Origin: Pleurocapsa sp. MO_226.B13
Lineage (GTDB): Bacteria; Cyanobacteriota; Cyanobacteriia; Cyanobacteriales; Xenococcaceae
Length of the DNA stretch: 42,533 nt
NCBI GenBank assembly: GCA_030064795.1
Contig: JASJEI010000042.1
Location: 1 to 42,533 of the forward strand
Direction of reading: 5' to 3'
This document shows, piece after piece, positions 1 through 8,802 of this stretch; the stretch's first letter is position 1; each line of letters opens with the position of its first letter. The notes beneath the pieces are model-generated. The model ran no database searches. It was not told the origin of the DNA and saw nothing but the letters and a program-made list of their open reading frames with translations. The position numbers and the translations under genes are program-made.

Positions 1-1
1 T

Positions 2-1903
2 TATCATCTAGCAAGAGCTTCGATTAGTCAACTGCAAGAAACTGCTGGTTTAAAAGAATTTTGTCAAATTATCGTCCAAGAGGTACGCAAAGTCACTGGT
101 TTCGATCGCGTCATGCTCTATCGCTTTGACGAGGACGACCACGGTGCGGTAATTGCAGAAGAAAAGTTAGACCATCTGGAGTCCTATCTCGATTTACATT
201 TTCCCGCCTCAGATATACCTAGACCAGCCAGAAAGCTGTTTAGCTCCAATTGGATTAGACTGATACCCGATGTCTATGCCGAACCCGTAGAGCTATTCCC
301 CGCCAAAAATCCTAAAAGCGATCGCCCTGTAGACCTAACCCTCTCGATCCTCAGAAGTCCTTATTCTTGTCATCTGGAATATTTACATAATATGGGGGTA
401 GGTGCGTCTTTAACTATCTCTTTGATTGAAGATGGCAAACTCTGGGGACTGATCGCCTGTCATCACCTGACTCCTAAATACGTCCCTTATGAATTGCGTA
501 AAGCCTGTGAATTTTTAGGGCGAGTAATTTTTGCCGAAATTGCTAACCGCGAAGAAAGTCAAGACTATGACTACCGTACCAATCTAGATCGGATGCGATC
601 GCAATTAATTAGCAATATGACCCAAGCGGACAACTTAGTTGCAGGCTTGATTAAAGATGAGACTTCCCTGTTAGATTTAACTGGTGCGGTGGGAGCAGCA
701 ATATGTCTCAATGGTGCTTGGACGTTAGTAGGAGAAACACCGACAGAAACAGAACTAGATTTTTTGGTTCAATGGCTCTATAAAAATATCGAGGAAGAAG
801 TATTTCATACTGATTCACTAGCCGAGATTTATCCCGAAGCCGAGAGCTACAAAAATATCGCTAGTGGTTTACTGGCCATAACTATTTCTCGTCGCAATTA
901 TATCTTGTGGTTTCGACCAGAGGTAATTCAAACCGTCAACTGGGGTGGCGATCCGAATAATGCCTACGAATTGGTTAATTCTGAAACGGGGTTGCGTTTA
1001 TCTCCCCGCAAATCTTTTGAATTGTGGAAAGAAGAAGTACGCCTGACATCTTTGCCCTGGAAACAGGTAGAAATCGATAGCGTTAAGCAATTGAGACGAG
1101 CTATTGTCAATATCGTACTGCGCCAAGCAGAGGAACTGGCATTACTCGCCCAGGATTTAGAACGCTCCAACGCTGAGTTAAAAAGATTTGCCTACGTTGC
1201 CTCTCACGATCTGCAAGAGCCATTAAATCACGTTTCTAACTACGTTCAATTATTAGAAATGCGCTATTGCGATCGCCTTGATGAAGATGCTAAGGACTTT
1301 ATTGGCTTTGCAGTTGAAGGAGTAAGTCTGATGCAAACTCTAATTGACGATGTATTGGCTTATTCTAAAGTAGATAACCAAGGTGGCGAATTTACCATGA
1401 CCGAGGTAGAAGTTCCTTTGGCTAAAGCCTTGACTAATCTACAAAGAAAAATTAAAAAAAGTCAGGCAGAAATTATTGTTGCCGATACTCTACCAACCTT
1501 AAAGGCAGACAGAACCCAGTTGATGCAACTGTTTCAAAATTTAATTGGCAACGCCCTCAAATTCCACAGCGATGCGCCACCTAAAATTGAAATCAAAGCC
1601 GAACGTCAGGAAGACGAGTGGTTATTTTCAGTTCGAGACAACGGTATCGGTATCGACCCTCAATTTAGCGAGCGCATTTTTGTAATTTTCCAACGTCTTC
1701 ATACCAGAGATGAGTATCCAGGTACGGGGATGGGTTTGGCAATTTGTAAAAAAATTATTGAATGTCATCGAGGCAGAATCTGGGTTGAGTCAGAATTAGG
1801 AAAAGGAGCGACTTTTTACTTTACGATACCAGTGGGGGGACGCGAGCGTGACCTTAGAAATGGACGAAAATCCCAAAATCATTCTTTTGGTGGAGGACAA
1901 TAA
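2..1903 (+). CDS. cph1: Cph1-type phytochrome sensor histidine kinase, 5' end missing
   Basis: Red/far-red light sensor kinase that autophosphorylates and passes phosphate to Rcp1. The reading frame is open from base 2, so about 633 residues are visible; against the roughly 750 residues of Synechocystis Cph1, mainly the N-terminal PAS part is missing. The GAF domain comes first and carries the DIP motif and SPYSCHLEYL, whose Cys (codon 368-370) is the canonical phycocyanobilin-attachment residue of cyanobacterial phytochromes. A PHY domain follows. HisKA has the phospho-acceptor His in VASHDLQEP (codon 1205-1207), and HATPase_c has NLIGNALKFH, DNGIGID and GTGMGLAI. All catalytic motifs look intact. 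The stop overlaps the next gene by 56 bp, which indicates translational coupling with rcp1. An ATG at 113 is internal to GAF and is not the true start. Confidence 0.93.
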   Translation, partial: YHLARASISQLQETAGLKEFCQIIVQEVRKVTGFDRVMLYRFDEDDHGAVIAEEKLDHLESYLDLHFPASDIPRPARKLFSSNWIRLIPDVYAEPVELFPAKNPKSDRPVDLTLSILRSPYSCHLEYLHNMGVGASLTISLIEDGKLWGLIACHHLTPKYVPYELRKACEFLGRVIFAEIANREESQDYDYRTNLDRMRSQLISNMTQADNLVAGLIKDETSLLDLTGAVGAAICLNGAWTLVGETPTETELDFLVQWLYKNIEEEVFHTDSLAEIYPEAESYKNIASGLLAITISRRNYILWFRPEVIQTVNWGGDPNNAYELVNSETGLRLSPRKSFELWKEEVRLTSLPWKQVEIDSVKQLRRAIVNIVLRQAEELALLAQDLERSNAELKRFAYVASHDLQEPLNHVSNYVQLLEMRYCDRLDEDAKDFIGFAVEGVSLMQTLIDDVLAYSKVDNQGGEFTMTEVEVPLAKALTNLQRKIKKSQAEIIVADTLPTLKADRTQLMQLFQNLIGNALKFHSDAPPKIEIKAERQEDEWLFSVRDNGIGIDPQFSERIFVIFQRLHTRDEYPGTGMGLAICKKIIECHRGRIWVESELGKGATFYFTIPVGGRERDLRNGRKSQNHSFGGGQ

Positions 1904-2294
1904 AGCTGATATTCGGCTGGTTCAAGAAGCATTAAAAAATAGCTCTGTTGAATATCAAATGGTAGTTGTCAGAGATGGCGTAGCAGCTATGGCATATTTA
2001 CACCAGGAGGGTGAGTATGCGGAGGCGTTACGCCCCAATCTGATTGTTTTGGATTTAAATTTACCTAAAAAAGATGGTCGAGAAGTATTATCAGAAATTA
2101 AAACCAATCCTGAATTCAAACGGATTCCCGTAATTGTTCTTACTACTTCTAGAAACGAAGAAGATGTTCATCAAAGTTACGACCTCAATGCTAATTGCTT
2201 TATTACCAAGTCCCGCAATCTCAGTCAGTTATTTAAAATCGTGCAGCGCATTGAAGAATTTTGGCTGGCTACCGTTACCTTACCTCCCCAATAG
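1848..2294 (+). CDS. rcp1: Rcp1-type phytochrome response regulator
   Basis: Single-domain CheY-like receiver of 148 residues, the usual size of Rcp1, the phosphate acceptor for Cph1. Acidic residues E16 and D17 (LLVEDN), the phospho-acceptor D69 (IVLDLNLPKKDG), the switch Thr in VLTTSRNEED and the conserved Lys in FITKSRN are all visible. The KKDG sequence after the Asp is typical of Rcp1 relatives. The GTG at 1848 is chosen because GGGGGA lies 7 bases upstream; an in-frame ATG at 1860 is the alternative. The gene overlaps the end of the phytochrome gene, the standard cph1-rcp1 arrangement. It has no output domain, so it must act by protein contact or feed a phosphorelay, possibly including the receiver-kinase encoded next. 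Confidence 0.93.
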   Translation: MTLEMDENPKIILLVEDNKADIRLVQEALKNSSVEYQMVVVRDGVAAMAYLHQEGEYAEALRPNLIVLDLNLPKKDGREVLSEIKTNPEFKRIPVIVLTTSRNEEDVHQSYDLNANCFITKSRNLSQLFKIVQRIEEFWLATVTLPPQ

Positions 2295-2361
2295 CAATAG
2301 CGATCTGTTAACTTGATAATTGATGGGTTAAAGTGGGAGGAGCAGGGGAGTAGAGGGAGAT

Positions 2362-2389
2362 GGGGGAGATATTTGATTGTAATTCCCCC
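2362..2389 (+). terminator. Weak hairpin after rcp1 in a purine-rich stretch
   Basis: GGGGGA (2362-2367) pairs with TCCCCC (2384-2389) across a 16-base loop. It is preceded by a G/A-rich run (about 2330-2370) of the kind often seen between cyanobacterial genes. There is no T-tract, so a terminator role is only possible. Confidence 0.25.
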
Positions 2390-2450
2390 TCGATCGATTA
2401 ATTGGCAAAGCGATAGAGATTTATAATGGTATGACAAGTTCGGGAAAATT

Positions 2451-3665
2451 ATGTCGAAAAGCTCTGTAGAACTATCTTCGTTGCCACCAAAAGCTCAACA
2501 AAAACCAGTTATCATTTTGTTGATCGAAGACGATGTTGTCGAGGCTAGACTGATCCAAGAGATTCTGAAAAACTTTGAATTAAATCAGTTTTGCTTAACT
2601 CATGTTAAAAGACTCCAAGCTGGTGTCAATCGACTCAAACAAGAGCAATTCGATCTAATTTTATTGGATTTGACTTTACCCGATAGTCAAGGATTGTCAT
2701 CTGTAGAACTATTAGTACAAAATTTTCCCTCTTTACCCATTGTCGTTCTGACCAATACTAACGATAATCAACTGGCAATTGAGGCCGTAAGACGGGGTGC
2801 GCAGGATTATTTAGTCAAGCGCGAGATTAATATTGATGTTTTGGTCAGATCGATTCAATATGCGATCGAACGTCACAAAGCTTCCGAGTTGCTACGAGAA
2901 ACCAACGAAAACCTAACCCGTCAAATTCAACAGAAAACTACCGAGTTGATGAAGGCAAAGGAAATCAATCACTTTCAATCTGAATTAGTGTCGATGTTTT
3001 CCCATGATTTTCGCAATCCTTTGACTACGGTACTATCTTGTACGGAATTACTACACAATAAAAGCGATCGCCTTAGCGAAGAGAAAAAGGTTTACTTATT
3101 TCAAATGCTACGCGGTGCCAGTAAAGACATGGTGCAGCTATTGGATGAAGTGCTTCTAGTCGGCAAAACCGACTCCGATACTTTTGAATGCCATTTGACC
3201 GAACTAGATTTAGAGCTATTTTGTTCGGAATTAGTCGAACAACTTCAGTTTAATGCTAGTAACAAAGATGTCGAAGTCGTCTTTGAAGTTCGAGGAAAAA
3301 TCGAACCAGCTGCTTGGGACGAAAACCTATTACGACACATTTTAGGCAATATAATCGCCAACGCCATTAAATATTCTCCAGAAGGAAACAAGGTATTATT
3401 CGAGCTTATCCCCCAAGCAGAAGCAATCATTTTTCGCATCCAAGATTGGGGGCTCGGCATTCCTCCAGCGGATCGACAAAATTTGTTTGAACCCTTTCAT
3501 CGCGCCAGCAACGTTGGTAAAATTCCTGGGACGGGTTTGGGACTGGCGATCGTCAAAAGCTGTGTAGAAGCTCACCAAGGACAGATTACCCTAGACAGTA
3601 AAGTCGGCGAGGGAACAATTGTTACCGCGATCTTACCTTTACTACCTTCTCAATCAACAAATTAA
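2451..3665 (+). CDS. Receiver-histidine kinase hybrid (REC-HisKA-HATPase)
   Basis: Cytoplasmic signalling protein of 404 residues with an N-terminal receiver and a C-terminal kinase, the reverse of the common hybrid order. REC occupies about residues 18-140, with acidic cluster E26-D28, phospho-acceptor D73 (LILLDLTLPDSQG), switch Thr in VLTNTND and Lys in YLVKRE. A coiled-coil linker (about 140-175) leads to HisKA with H185 in MFSHDFRNPLT. The HATPase carries NIIANAIKYS, the G1 motif DWGLGIP and the G2 motif GTGLGLAIV. There are no transmembrane segments and no separate sensor, so input probably comes through phosphorylation or protein contact at REC. It lies 156 bp after rcp1 on the same strand, which suggests a downstream element of the same light relay; that link is inference. 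Confidence 0.88.
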   Translation: MSKSSVELSSLPPKAQQKPVIILLIEDDVVEARLIQEILKNFELNQFCLTHVKRLQAGVNRLKQEQFDLILLDLTLPDSQGLSSVELLVQNFPSLPIVVLTNTNDNQLAIEAVRRGAQDYLVKREINIDVLVRSIQYAIERHKASELLRETNENLTRQIQQKTTELMKAKEINHFQSELVSMFSHDFRNPLTTVLSCTELLHNKSDRLSEEKKVYLFQMLRGASKDMVQLLDEVLLVGKTDSDTFECHLTELDLELFCSELVEQLQFNASNKDVEVVFEVRGKIEPAAWDENLLRHILGNIIANAIKYSPEGNKVLFELIPQAEAIIFRIQDWGLGIPPADRQNLFEPFHRASNVGKIPGTGLGLAIVKSCVEAHQGQITLDSKVGEGTIVTAILPLLPSQSTN

Positions 3666-3779
3666 AATCTTGTATTGCTGACTTCTTGAAACGTAAGTGT
3701 AACCAGTATTTAGCGTTGGGAGAAGTCATACCAAAATCCTGTTTACATAGAATACTTATCGGTTAAATCGTTAAACCCT

Positions 3780-3807
3780 GTAGAGACGTAATATATTACG
3801 TCTCTAC
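3780..3807. repeat. 28-bp perfect palindrome, bidirectional terminator-like
   Basis: Arm GTAGAGACGTAATA at 3780-3793 is followed directly by its exact reverse complement (3794-3807), with no spacer. It lies between convergent genes, and the TAG stop of the tetR gene (3804-3806) falls inside the right arm. A T-rich stretch follows on the + strand. It may be a dispersed cyanobacterial palindrome co-opted as a shared terminator; genome copy number cannot be seen here. Confidence 0.7.
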
Positions 3808-4436
3808 GATCGATTTTTTGGTATTTTTTGGTAATCGGATTTTGTATCACTAGGCATAGCTCGCATGGCAATCTCCACCATCTGCTTAATTTTCAATGGA
3901 TCTGGATGCACTCTGGAGATCACTGCCATTGCATTCCCTACACTACCAAAGAAACGTGCCAAAGCCTGAATATCCTCTTCTATCGGAATTTGTCCTTTTA
4001 TTTGAGCCTCTCGCAAGCGACCGTAAAGAATTGCTTCACATTTGGCTTGATGCTCGATAATTTTTCTTTTAATTGTCTCGCCGAAATGATGGCATTCAAG
4101 GGTACTGTTAACCCACAAGCAACCTGCGGGGTTATCGATGTCGGACAAAATATCTGCGATGGTGTTTAGATAAGCTTCAACTGCTTTATAAGCATCGGTA
4201 TGGGCTGCTACGGCTTGTTGAACCCTTCCACCATAAAGCTGGCTGTAGCGATCGAATGCTTTGAGAAATAATTGCTCTTTATCGCCAAAAGCAGCATAAA
4301 GACTGGGTTTGGTCACTCCCATAGTTTTGGAGAGATCGTCAAGGGAAGTTCCTTGATAACCCTGTTGCCAGAATAACTTCATTGCCTGAAATAGTGCTTG
4401 TTCGGTATCAAATTCGCGAGGGCGACCTCTGGGCAT
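3804..4436 (-). CDS. TetR/AcrR-family transcriptional repressor
   Basis: DNA-binding repressor of 210 residues. The N-terminal TetR helix-turn-helix spans about residues 10-56 (ALFQAMKLFWQQGYQGTSLDDLSKTMGVTKPSLYAAFGDKE, given here as the region from ALFQ to GDKE), with the hallmark GVTKPSLYAAFGDKE recognition segment. The C-terminal ligand domain is helical and less conserved and includes NPAGCLWVNS. It is divergent from the histidine phosphatase/RND genes, and two palindromes sharing TACTnnnnAGTA lie in the spacer, one 19 bp from its own start codon. The simplest reading is an autoregulated repressor of the RND pump, relieved by a pump substrate. The ligand is unknown. The gene ends inside a 28-bp palindrome. 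Confidence 0.9.
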   Translation of the reverse strand: MPRGRPREFDTEQALFQAMKLFWQQGYQGTSLDDLSKTMGVTKPSLYAAFGDKEQLFLKAFDRYSQLYGGRVQQAVAAHTDAYKAVEAYLNTIADILSDIDNPAGCLWVNSTLECHHFGETIKRKIIEHQAKCEAILYGRLREAQIKGQIPIEEDIQALARFFGSVGNAMAVISRVHPDPLKIKQMVEIAMRAMPSDTKSDYQKIPKNRS

Positions 4437-4455
4437 AGTTTTTGATTAATTACTT

Positions 4456-4467
4456 TACTAGCTAGTA
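4456..4467. promoter_or_regulatory. Second candidate TetR half-site palindrome
   Basis: TACTAGCTAGTA is a 12-bp perfect palindrome 19 bp upstream of the tetR start codon. It shares the outer TACT....AGTA with the longer palindrome at 4541. A position this close to the start suits autorepression. Confidence 0.4.
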
Positions 4468-4540
4468 GTTTTATTATACACGGCATTCAAATATTCTTTA
4501 TTATTCAAGATTAATTTCCACCAATTGAAATATTTTTTTG

Positions 4541-4556
4541 TATACTGATCAGTATA
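4541..4556. promoter_or_regulatory. Candidate TetR operator, 16-bp palindrome
   Basis: TATACTGATCAGTATA reads identically on both strands and lies in the 144-bp divergent spacer between tetR and the + strand efflux genes, 24 bp before the ORF at 4581. Its length, central symmetry and position are typical of operators bound by TetR-family dimers. It is probably the main control element for both transcripts. Confidence 0.72.
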
Positions 4557-4580
4557 AAATTAAAAATCAAAGAAAAAATA

Positions 4581-4787
4581 ATGGTTGAGAGGCATAAGCG
4601 AAACTTGTTTACCTTACTCAACACTTATATTCGTTCGACCTATCAAAGAGCGATCGCCCTGGTCGCGATTCGCAATAATAAACAACTTACAAGTTTAATT
4701 GCTCGACCTATGAAACTATCTGAAACACCGCCCCAGCAGTCATTGGAATTTGATGAACATACAACTTCAGAAGAATTTCTTACCTAA
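4581..4787 (+). CDS. Small hypothetical protein, 68 residues
   Basis: No family recognised. It is the first reading frame after the palindromic operator and precedes the secreted histidine phosphatase gene by 90 bp. The N-terminal half is basic (MVERHKRNLF, RNNKQLTSLIARP) and the C-terminal third is acidic (EFDEHTTSEEFLT). No signal peptide, Cys motif or membrane segment is evident, and no good Shine-Dalgarno lies ahead of the ATG. It may be a real leader ORF of the operon or a chance frame in the 5' untranslated region. Confidence 0.3.
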   Translation: MVERHKRNLFTLLNTYIRSTYQRAIALVAIRNNKQLTSLIARPMKLSETPPQQSLEFDEHTTSEEFLT

Positions 4788-4877
4788 TAACCTCCAGTGG
4801 CAAGCACATCCAGATATATCGATCGAACTACAGCTAGAGAGCGATCGCCATACTAAATTTATTTCAAAGGCATTGAG

Positions 4878-5543
4878 ATGAGAACGAAGTTATTAGCAAT
4901 GGGGTTGGCTATATCGGCTGGAATATTATTCATAACTGGCTTTGCCGATCGCACGTCTGCCCATTTAAATTTAAAAACTAACTCTAACACCGTATCCCTA
5001 GAAGATTCAGTCAGGATTATTTCTCAATCTACTCGCTCTGAGGCAGAAATATGGTCGCTTCTACAGCAAGGAACGGGATATGTGGTGCTTATCCGCCATG
5101 CTTTAGCACCAGGGAGGGGAGATCCGTCTAATTTTCAACTCGATGATTGTTCCACTCAGCGCAATCTTTCCGATACTGGTCGAGCGCAGGCTGTACGAAT
5201 TGGAGAAGCATTTAAGAGTCGTCAGATTCCCATTGCCAGAATTTTATCGAGTCAATGGTGTCGTTGCTTAGAAACGGCAAGACTTATGGATGCTGGTTCA
5301 GTAGAGCCATTAACTGCTTTAAACTCTACTTTTTACGATCCTTCTGCTGAAACCGAGCGAACCGATCGGATTCGCCAATTTGTTATCGATCATCGCAATA
5401 TTCCTGGCACGACGGTTATGGTTACTCACGCCTCAAATATTTCCGCGATCGCTGGTGCTTCTGTTCAATCGGGAGGAATAGTGGTGTTACGAGCCGACGA
5501 GGAGGAGCAAATTAATTTAATTGGCGAGATTGAAGCTTTTTGA
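4878..5543 (+). CDS. Secreted histidine phosphatase family protein
   Basis: Predicted periplasmic phosphatase of the histidine phosphatase (phosphoglycerate mutase-like) superfamily, 221 residues. The N-terminus is a signal peptide (MRTK, hydrophobic LLAMGLAISAGILFITGF, then DRTSAH). The catalytic motif is IRHALAPG (R73, H74), with Ala in place of the usual Gly as in many secreted members. The second catalytic His is H184 in VMVTHASN, and SSQWCRCLETA corresponds to the conserved R..ETA helix. Short proteins of this type are mostly uncharacterised and the substrate is unknown. It lies 69 bp ahead of the RND permease gene on the same strand and probably shares the TetR-controlled transcript, an unusual partner for a drug pump. 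Confidence 0.85.
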   Translation: MRTKLLAMGLAISAGILFITGFADRTSAHLNLKTNSNTVSLEDSVRIISQSTRSEAEIWSLLQQGTGYVVLIRHALAPGRGDPSNFQLDDCSTQRNLSDTGRAQAVRIGEAFKSRQIPIARILSSQWCRCLETARLMDAGSVEPLTALNSTFYDPSAETERTDRIRQFVIDHRNIPGTTVMVTHASNISAIAGASVQSGGIVVLRADEEEQINLIGEIEAF

Positions 5544-5612
5544 ATATCCGTTTCGCGCTTGACAATAATTTTTTCTAGCAGTTTTAAAAATTTCTTTTAA
5601 CTAAACATACTC

Positions 5613-8600
5613 ATGAGTTTAATCAAAACAGCCGTCCGTTGGCGACATGGAACATTTGTTTTATTCTGCATTATCGCTTTGTTTGGAGCTTTGTCCTTAT
5701 TCCAATTACCTATAGAACTACAGCCTGGGGGCGATCGCCCTGAAATTACCATTACTACTCCCTATTCGGGTGCTAGTCCCACAGAAGTAGAAGATTTGAT
5801 TACCCGTCCGATTGAGGAAGTTCTTGAAGAAATTGAAGGGGTGCAGGAAATTACCAGCAACAGTCGTTTTGGTACAAGCAGTATTAGTTTGGAGTTTACC
5901 TGGGACAGCGATCTCGACCGACGTTTGGTAGACGTTCTCAACCAGTTACAGCAGGTAGAAGCATTACCAACTGAAGCAGGAGAGTCTGATGTGGAGGTGG
6001 TTAGCGGTAGCAGCAGTCCGATGATGTGGATAATTCTCAGTCCCAAAGAAGGTTTTACCGTAGATCCCGATCGCTTAAGAGATTTAGCAGAAGATGTTAT
6101 CGTTCCCCGTCTCCGTCAAATAGAAGAGGTAGGATCGTTTAACATATCGGGTGGTAGAGAACGGGAAGTTGAGGTAATTGTCGATCCCAAAGCTTTGAGC
6201 GATCGCAACCTTACTTTAGCAGATGTCATCAATACTTTACGTCAAAATAACCGAGATATTCGCGGTGGTCCTTTAGTTTTAGGTCGGCGAGAGTATCGAG
6301 TTAGAACCGTCAGTCGAATTGAAGATGTCGAACAATTAGAAGGATTTGTGCTGCGTCGCGATGAGTCGGGAACGGTTTATCTAGGAGATGTAGCGCAAGC
6401 TCGCATGGGTCGAGCTATTCAGGATACTGCCTTTGTTCTCAATGACGAACCAGCATTGGCTTTAGGAATTATCCGTCAAATTGGTGGTAATGTTCCTAAA
6501 ATTTCTCAAAGAGTCAGAGCTACTTTAACCGAATTATCAGCCGAATTCGAGCGGGACGGTATAGGAGTTAACTTTGAGATTAACTATGATGAGAATGAAT
6601 ATATCACTCAGTCTATTTCCTTCGTTCGTAACAACTTAATTATTGGAGCAATTTTAGCAGCGATAGTATTACTGCTATTTCTAGGTTCATTGCGCTCGGT
6701 AGCGGTAATTGCCATTACTATACCCGTAACTTTGATAAGCGTATTTATCGTTTTTTATCTGCTACGGCGATCGCTCAACGTGATTAGTTTGGCGGGATTG
6801 GCTTTTGCTGTGGGGATGGTGGTGGATAATGCCATTGTGGTGCTGGAAAATATTTTCACCCATATACAGCAGAGTAAAACGACCATGAAAGCTGCGATCG
6901 CTGGAACTCAAGAAGTTGGCGGAGCAATGCTAGCTTCTACCCTTACTACCGTCGCGGTATTTGCCCCAATTGTTTTAGTTACGGGAGAAGCAGGACAGCT
7001 ATTTTTCGATCTCGGTATTGCTTTATCTGTATCGGTAATGTTTTCTTTGTTTGCTGCTTTAACCTTAGTACCAATGCTGTCGGGACTGTTTCTCGATCGC
7101 GTTGGGGTAGGAAAAGGAACGAATGGCAACTGGTTAGAACAGTCTGTAGCTAAGACTTCGACAGTTTTTCAGCTTTGGCAAAGTAAGTTAGAGCAGTTTT
7201 TATTAACAACAGTATGCTGGTCTATTGGTAGGGGAAAAGCCAGTCGTCGCTTAGTAGCCTTGGGAGTTCCCATTGGATTATTGCTAATTAGCTATAATTT
7301 ACTGCCTCCTTTCGATTATCTACCAGAAGGCAACCGCAATCAAATTCTTTGGATCGCCGAACCTTATCCTGGAACTAGCATTCCCGAAATTATCGAGATG
7401 TCTTCTGGACTGAGAAGTTTTTTAAGAGAACAACCAGAAGTTACTAAAAATATGCTGGTAGTGCGATCGAATAGAAAGATTCTTGGGGTTTATCTCAAAC
7501 AAGAAGAAGCTACGTCTAAAAATATCGAAGAGATGGTGAAGCGAATGCAAGCGGTAAGCGGGAACTTTGCTGGCTATCGTATCTTAGTTCCGCGAAAAAG
7601 ACCAATTTTTCAAAATCCTGGTAAAGAGTTTGAAATTCAACTAATTGGACAAGACCTAGATCGGTTAAATGAACTACAGCAACAGCTAAGAGAGCAACTG
7701 CAATCACTACCAGGTGTGCAGAATGCCCGTGCGGATTTTGTCACTGGTGCGCCAGAGTTACAGGTAATTCCCAACCGCGAACGTCTTGCCGAAGTAGGAC
7801 TTTCAGAGTCCGAGATTGGAACAGTAGTAGAGGCAGCATTGGGAGGTGTAACGGCTTCGGAGTTTGTCGATGGCAGACACGAATTGGACGTTACCATAGA
7901 GTTACTCGATACTTTTGTCCAAACACCAGAACAACTGCGACAACTAGCAATCTATGCAGTAGAAGGACAGGTGCAGCTATCCGACGTAGCCGAAGTAGTA
8001 GAAACTACAGGTGCAGAAGCCATCAATCATGTCGATTTAGAACGAGCGATTACCCTAACAGTTAGTTTAGAACGAGAGGCATCTTTAGGAGGAGTAATAC
8101 AGCAAGCCGAATCCCAAATTCTCGCTCCTCTGAGACAATCGTTACCTGCTGGTGTCAGAGTCGAACTAGCTGGTTCTGCCGATGTTCTCTCGGAAACTCT
8201 GTTGCAGTTGGTCACAATTTTTCTGCTATCTTTACTGATTACTTATCTGCTATTGGTTGCTTTATATCGTTCTTTTATCTATCCATTTCTAATTATGGCA
8301 ACAGTCCCGATGGGAGTTACGGGAGCATTGCTAAGTTTGGTTATCGCTAATTCAATACCTGGTTTGGTAATTCCTCTCGATATGATTACTAGCTTAGGAT
8401 TTGTCATTCTTACGGGGATAGTGGTTAATAATGCTATCCTCCTAGTAGACCGAGCCTTACAGCTACAGCAAGAAGGAATAGAATATAACGATTCACTTTA
8501 TCTGGCGGTGCGCGATCGCCTGCGCCCAATCTTTATGTCTGCGGGGACTAGCGTACTGGGAATGCTTCCTTTGGCTATCCTACCAGGAAGGGGAGCGGAA

Positions 8601-8747
8601 CTTTACCAAGGTTTGGGTATCGCTTTAACAGGTGGTTTAGCTCTTTCTACTTTTTTGACCCCTACCGTGATTCCTGCTTTGATGGGATTGCTACAAGATA
8701 CAAAACTCAAAAATAGTCTAAAAATTAAGAGCGCAATAAAGCTCTGA
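5613..8747 (+). CDS. RND-family efflux permease (AcrB/HAE1-like)
   Basis: Proton-driven inner-membrane pump of 1044 residues, the full length for HAE1-type RND permeases. Two repeats each begin with a transmembrane helix (about residues 12-32, and the second half from about 545) followed by a large periplasmic porter domain, then five clustered helices (about 340-495 and 845-1030). TM4 reads GLAFAVGMVVDNAIVVLEN: the proton-relay pair is D405-N406 rather than the Asp-Asp of AcrB, a variant seen in other RND branches. TM10 carries GIVVNNAILLVDRA. No membrane fusion protein or outer-membrane channel lies on this strand; the nearest MFP is in the convergent operon (11811-13172). It probably exports hydrophobic compounds under the adjacent TetR regulator; substrate unknown. 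Confidence 0.93.
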   Translation: MSLIKTAVRWRHGTFVLFCIIALFGALSLFQLPIELQPGGDRPEITITTPYSGASPTEVEDLITRPIEEVLEEIEGVQEITSNSRFGTSSISLEFTWDSDLDRRLVDVLNQLQQVEALPTEAGESDVEVVSGSSSPMMWIILSPKEGFTVDPDRLRDLAEDVIVPRLRQIEEVGSFNISGGREREVEVIVDPKALSDRNLTLADVINTLRQNNRDIRGGPLVLGRREYRVRTVSRIEDVEQLEGFVLRRDESGTVYLGDVAQARMGRAIQDTAFVLNDEPALALGIIRQIGGNVPKISQRVRATLTELSAEFERDGIGVNFEINYDENEYITQSISFVRNNLIIGAILAAIVLLLFLGSLRSVAVIAITIPVTLISVFIVFYLLRRSLNVISLAGLAFAVGMVVDNAIVVLENIFTHIQQSKTTMKAAIAGTQEVGGAMLASTLTTVAVFAPIVLVTGEAGQLFFDLGIALSVSVMFSLFAALTLVPMLSGLFLDRVGVGKGTNGNWLEQSVAKTSTVFQLWQSKLEQFLLTTVCWSIGRGKASRRLVALGVPIGLLLISYNLLPPFDYLPEGNRNQILWIAEPYPGTSIPEIIEMSSGLRSFLREQPEVTKNMLVVRSNRKILGVYLKQEEATSKNIEEMVKRMQAVSGNFAGYRILVPRKRPIFQNPGKEFEIQLIGQDLDRLNELQQQLREQLQSLPGVQNARADFVTGAPELQVIPNRERLAEVGLSESEIGTVVEAALGGVTASEFVDGRHELDVTIELLDTFVQTPEQLRQLAIYAVEGQVQLSDVAEVVETTGAEAINHVDLERAITLTVSLEREASLGGVIQQAESQILAPLRQSLPAGVRVELAGSADVLSETLLQLVTIFLLSLLITYLLLVALYRSFIYPFLIMATVPMGVTGALLSLVIANSIPGLVIPLDMITSLGFVILTGIVVNNAILLVDRALQLQQEGIEYNDSLYLAVRDRLRPIFMSAGTSVLGMLPLAILPGRGAELYQGLGIALTGGLALSTFLTPTVIPALMGLLQDTKLKNSLKIKSAIKL

Positions 8748-8758
8748 GCAATAAATCT

Positions 8759-8787
8759 AAGATATTCAATTCGCTATTCAATATCTT
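8759..8787. terminator. Hairpin between convergent RND and ABC genes
   Basis: AAGATATT (8759-8766) pairs with AATATCTT (8780-8787) across 13 bases, in the 55-bp gap between two convergent genes. AT-rich and without a long T-run, it is a plausible but weak bidirectional terminator. Confidence 0.4.
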
Positions 8788-8802
8788 CTCCGTCCAATTT
8801 CG

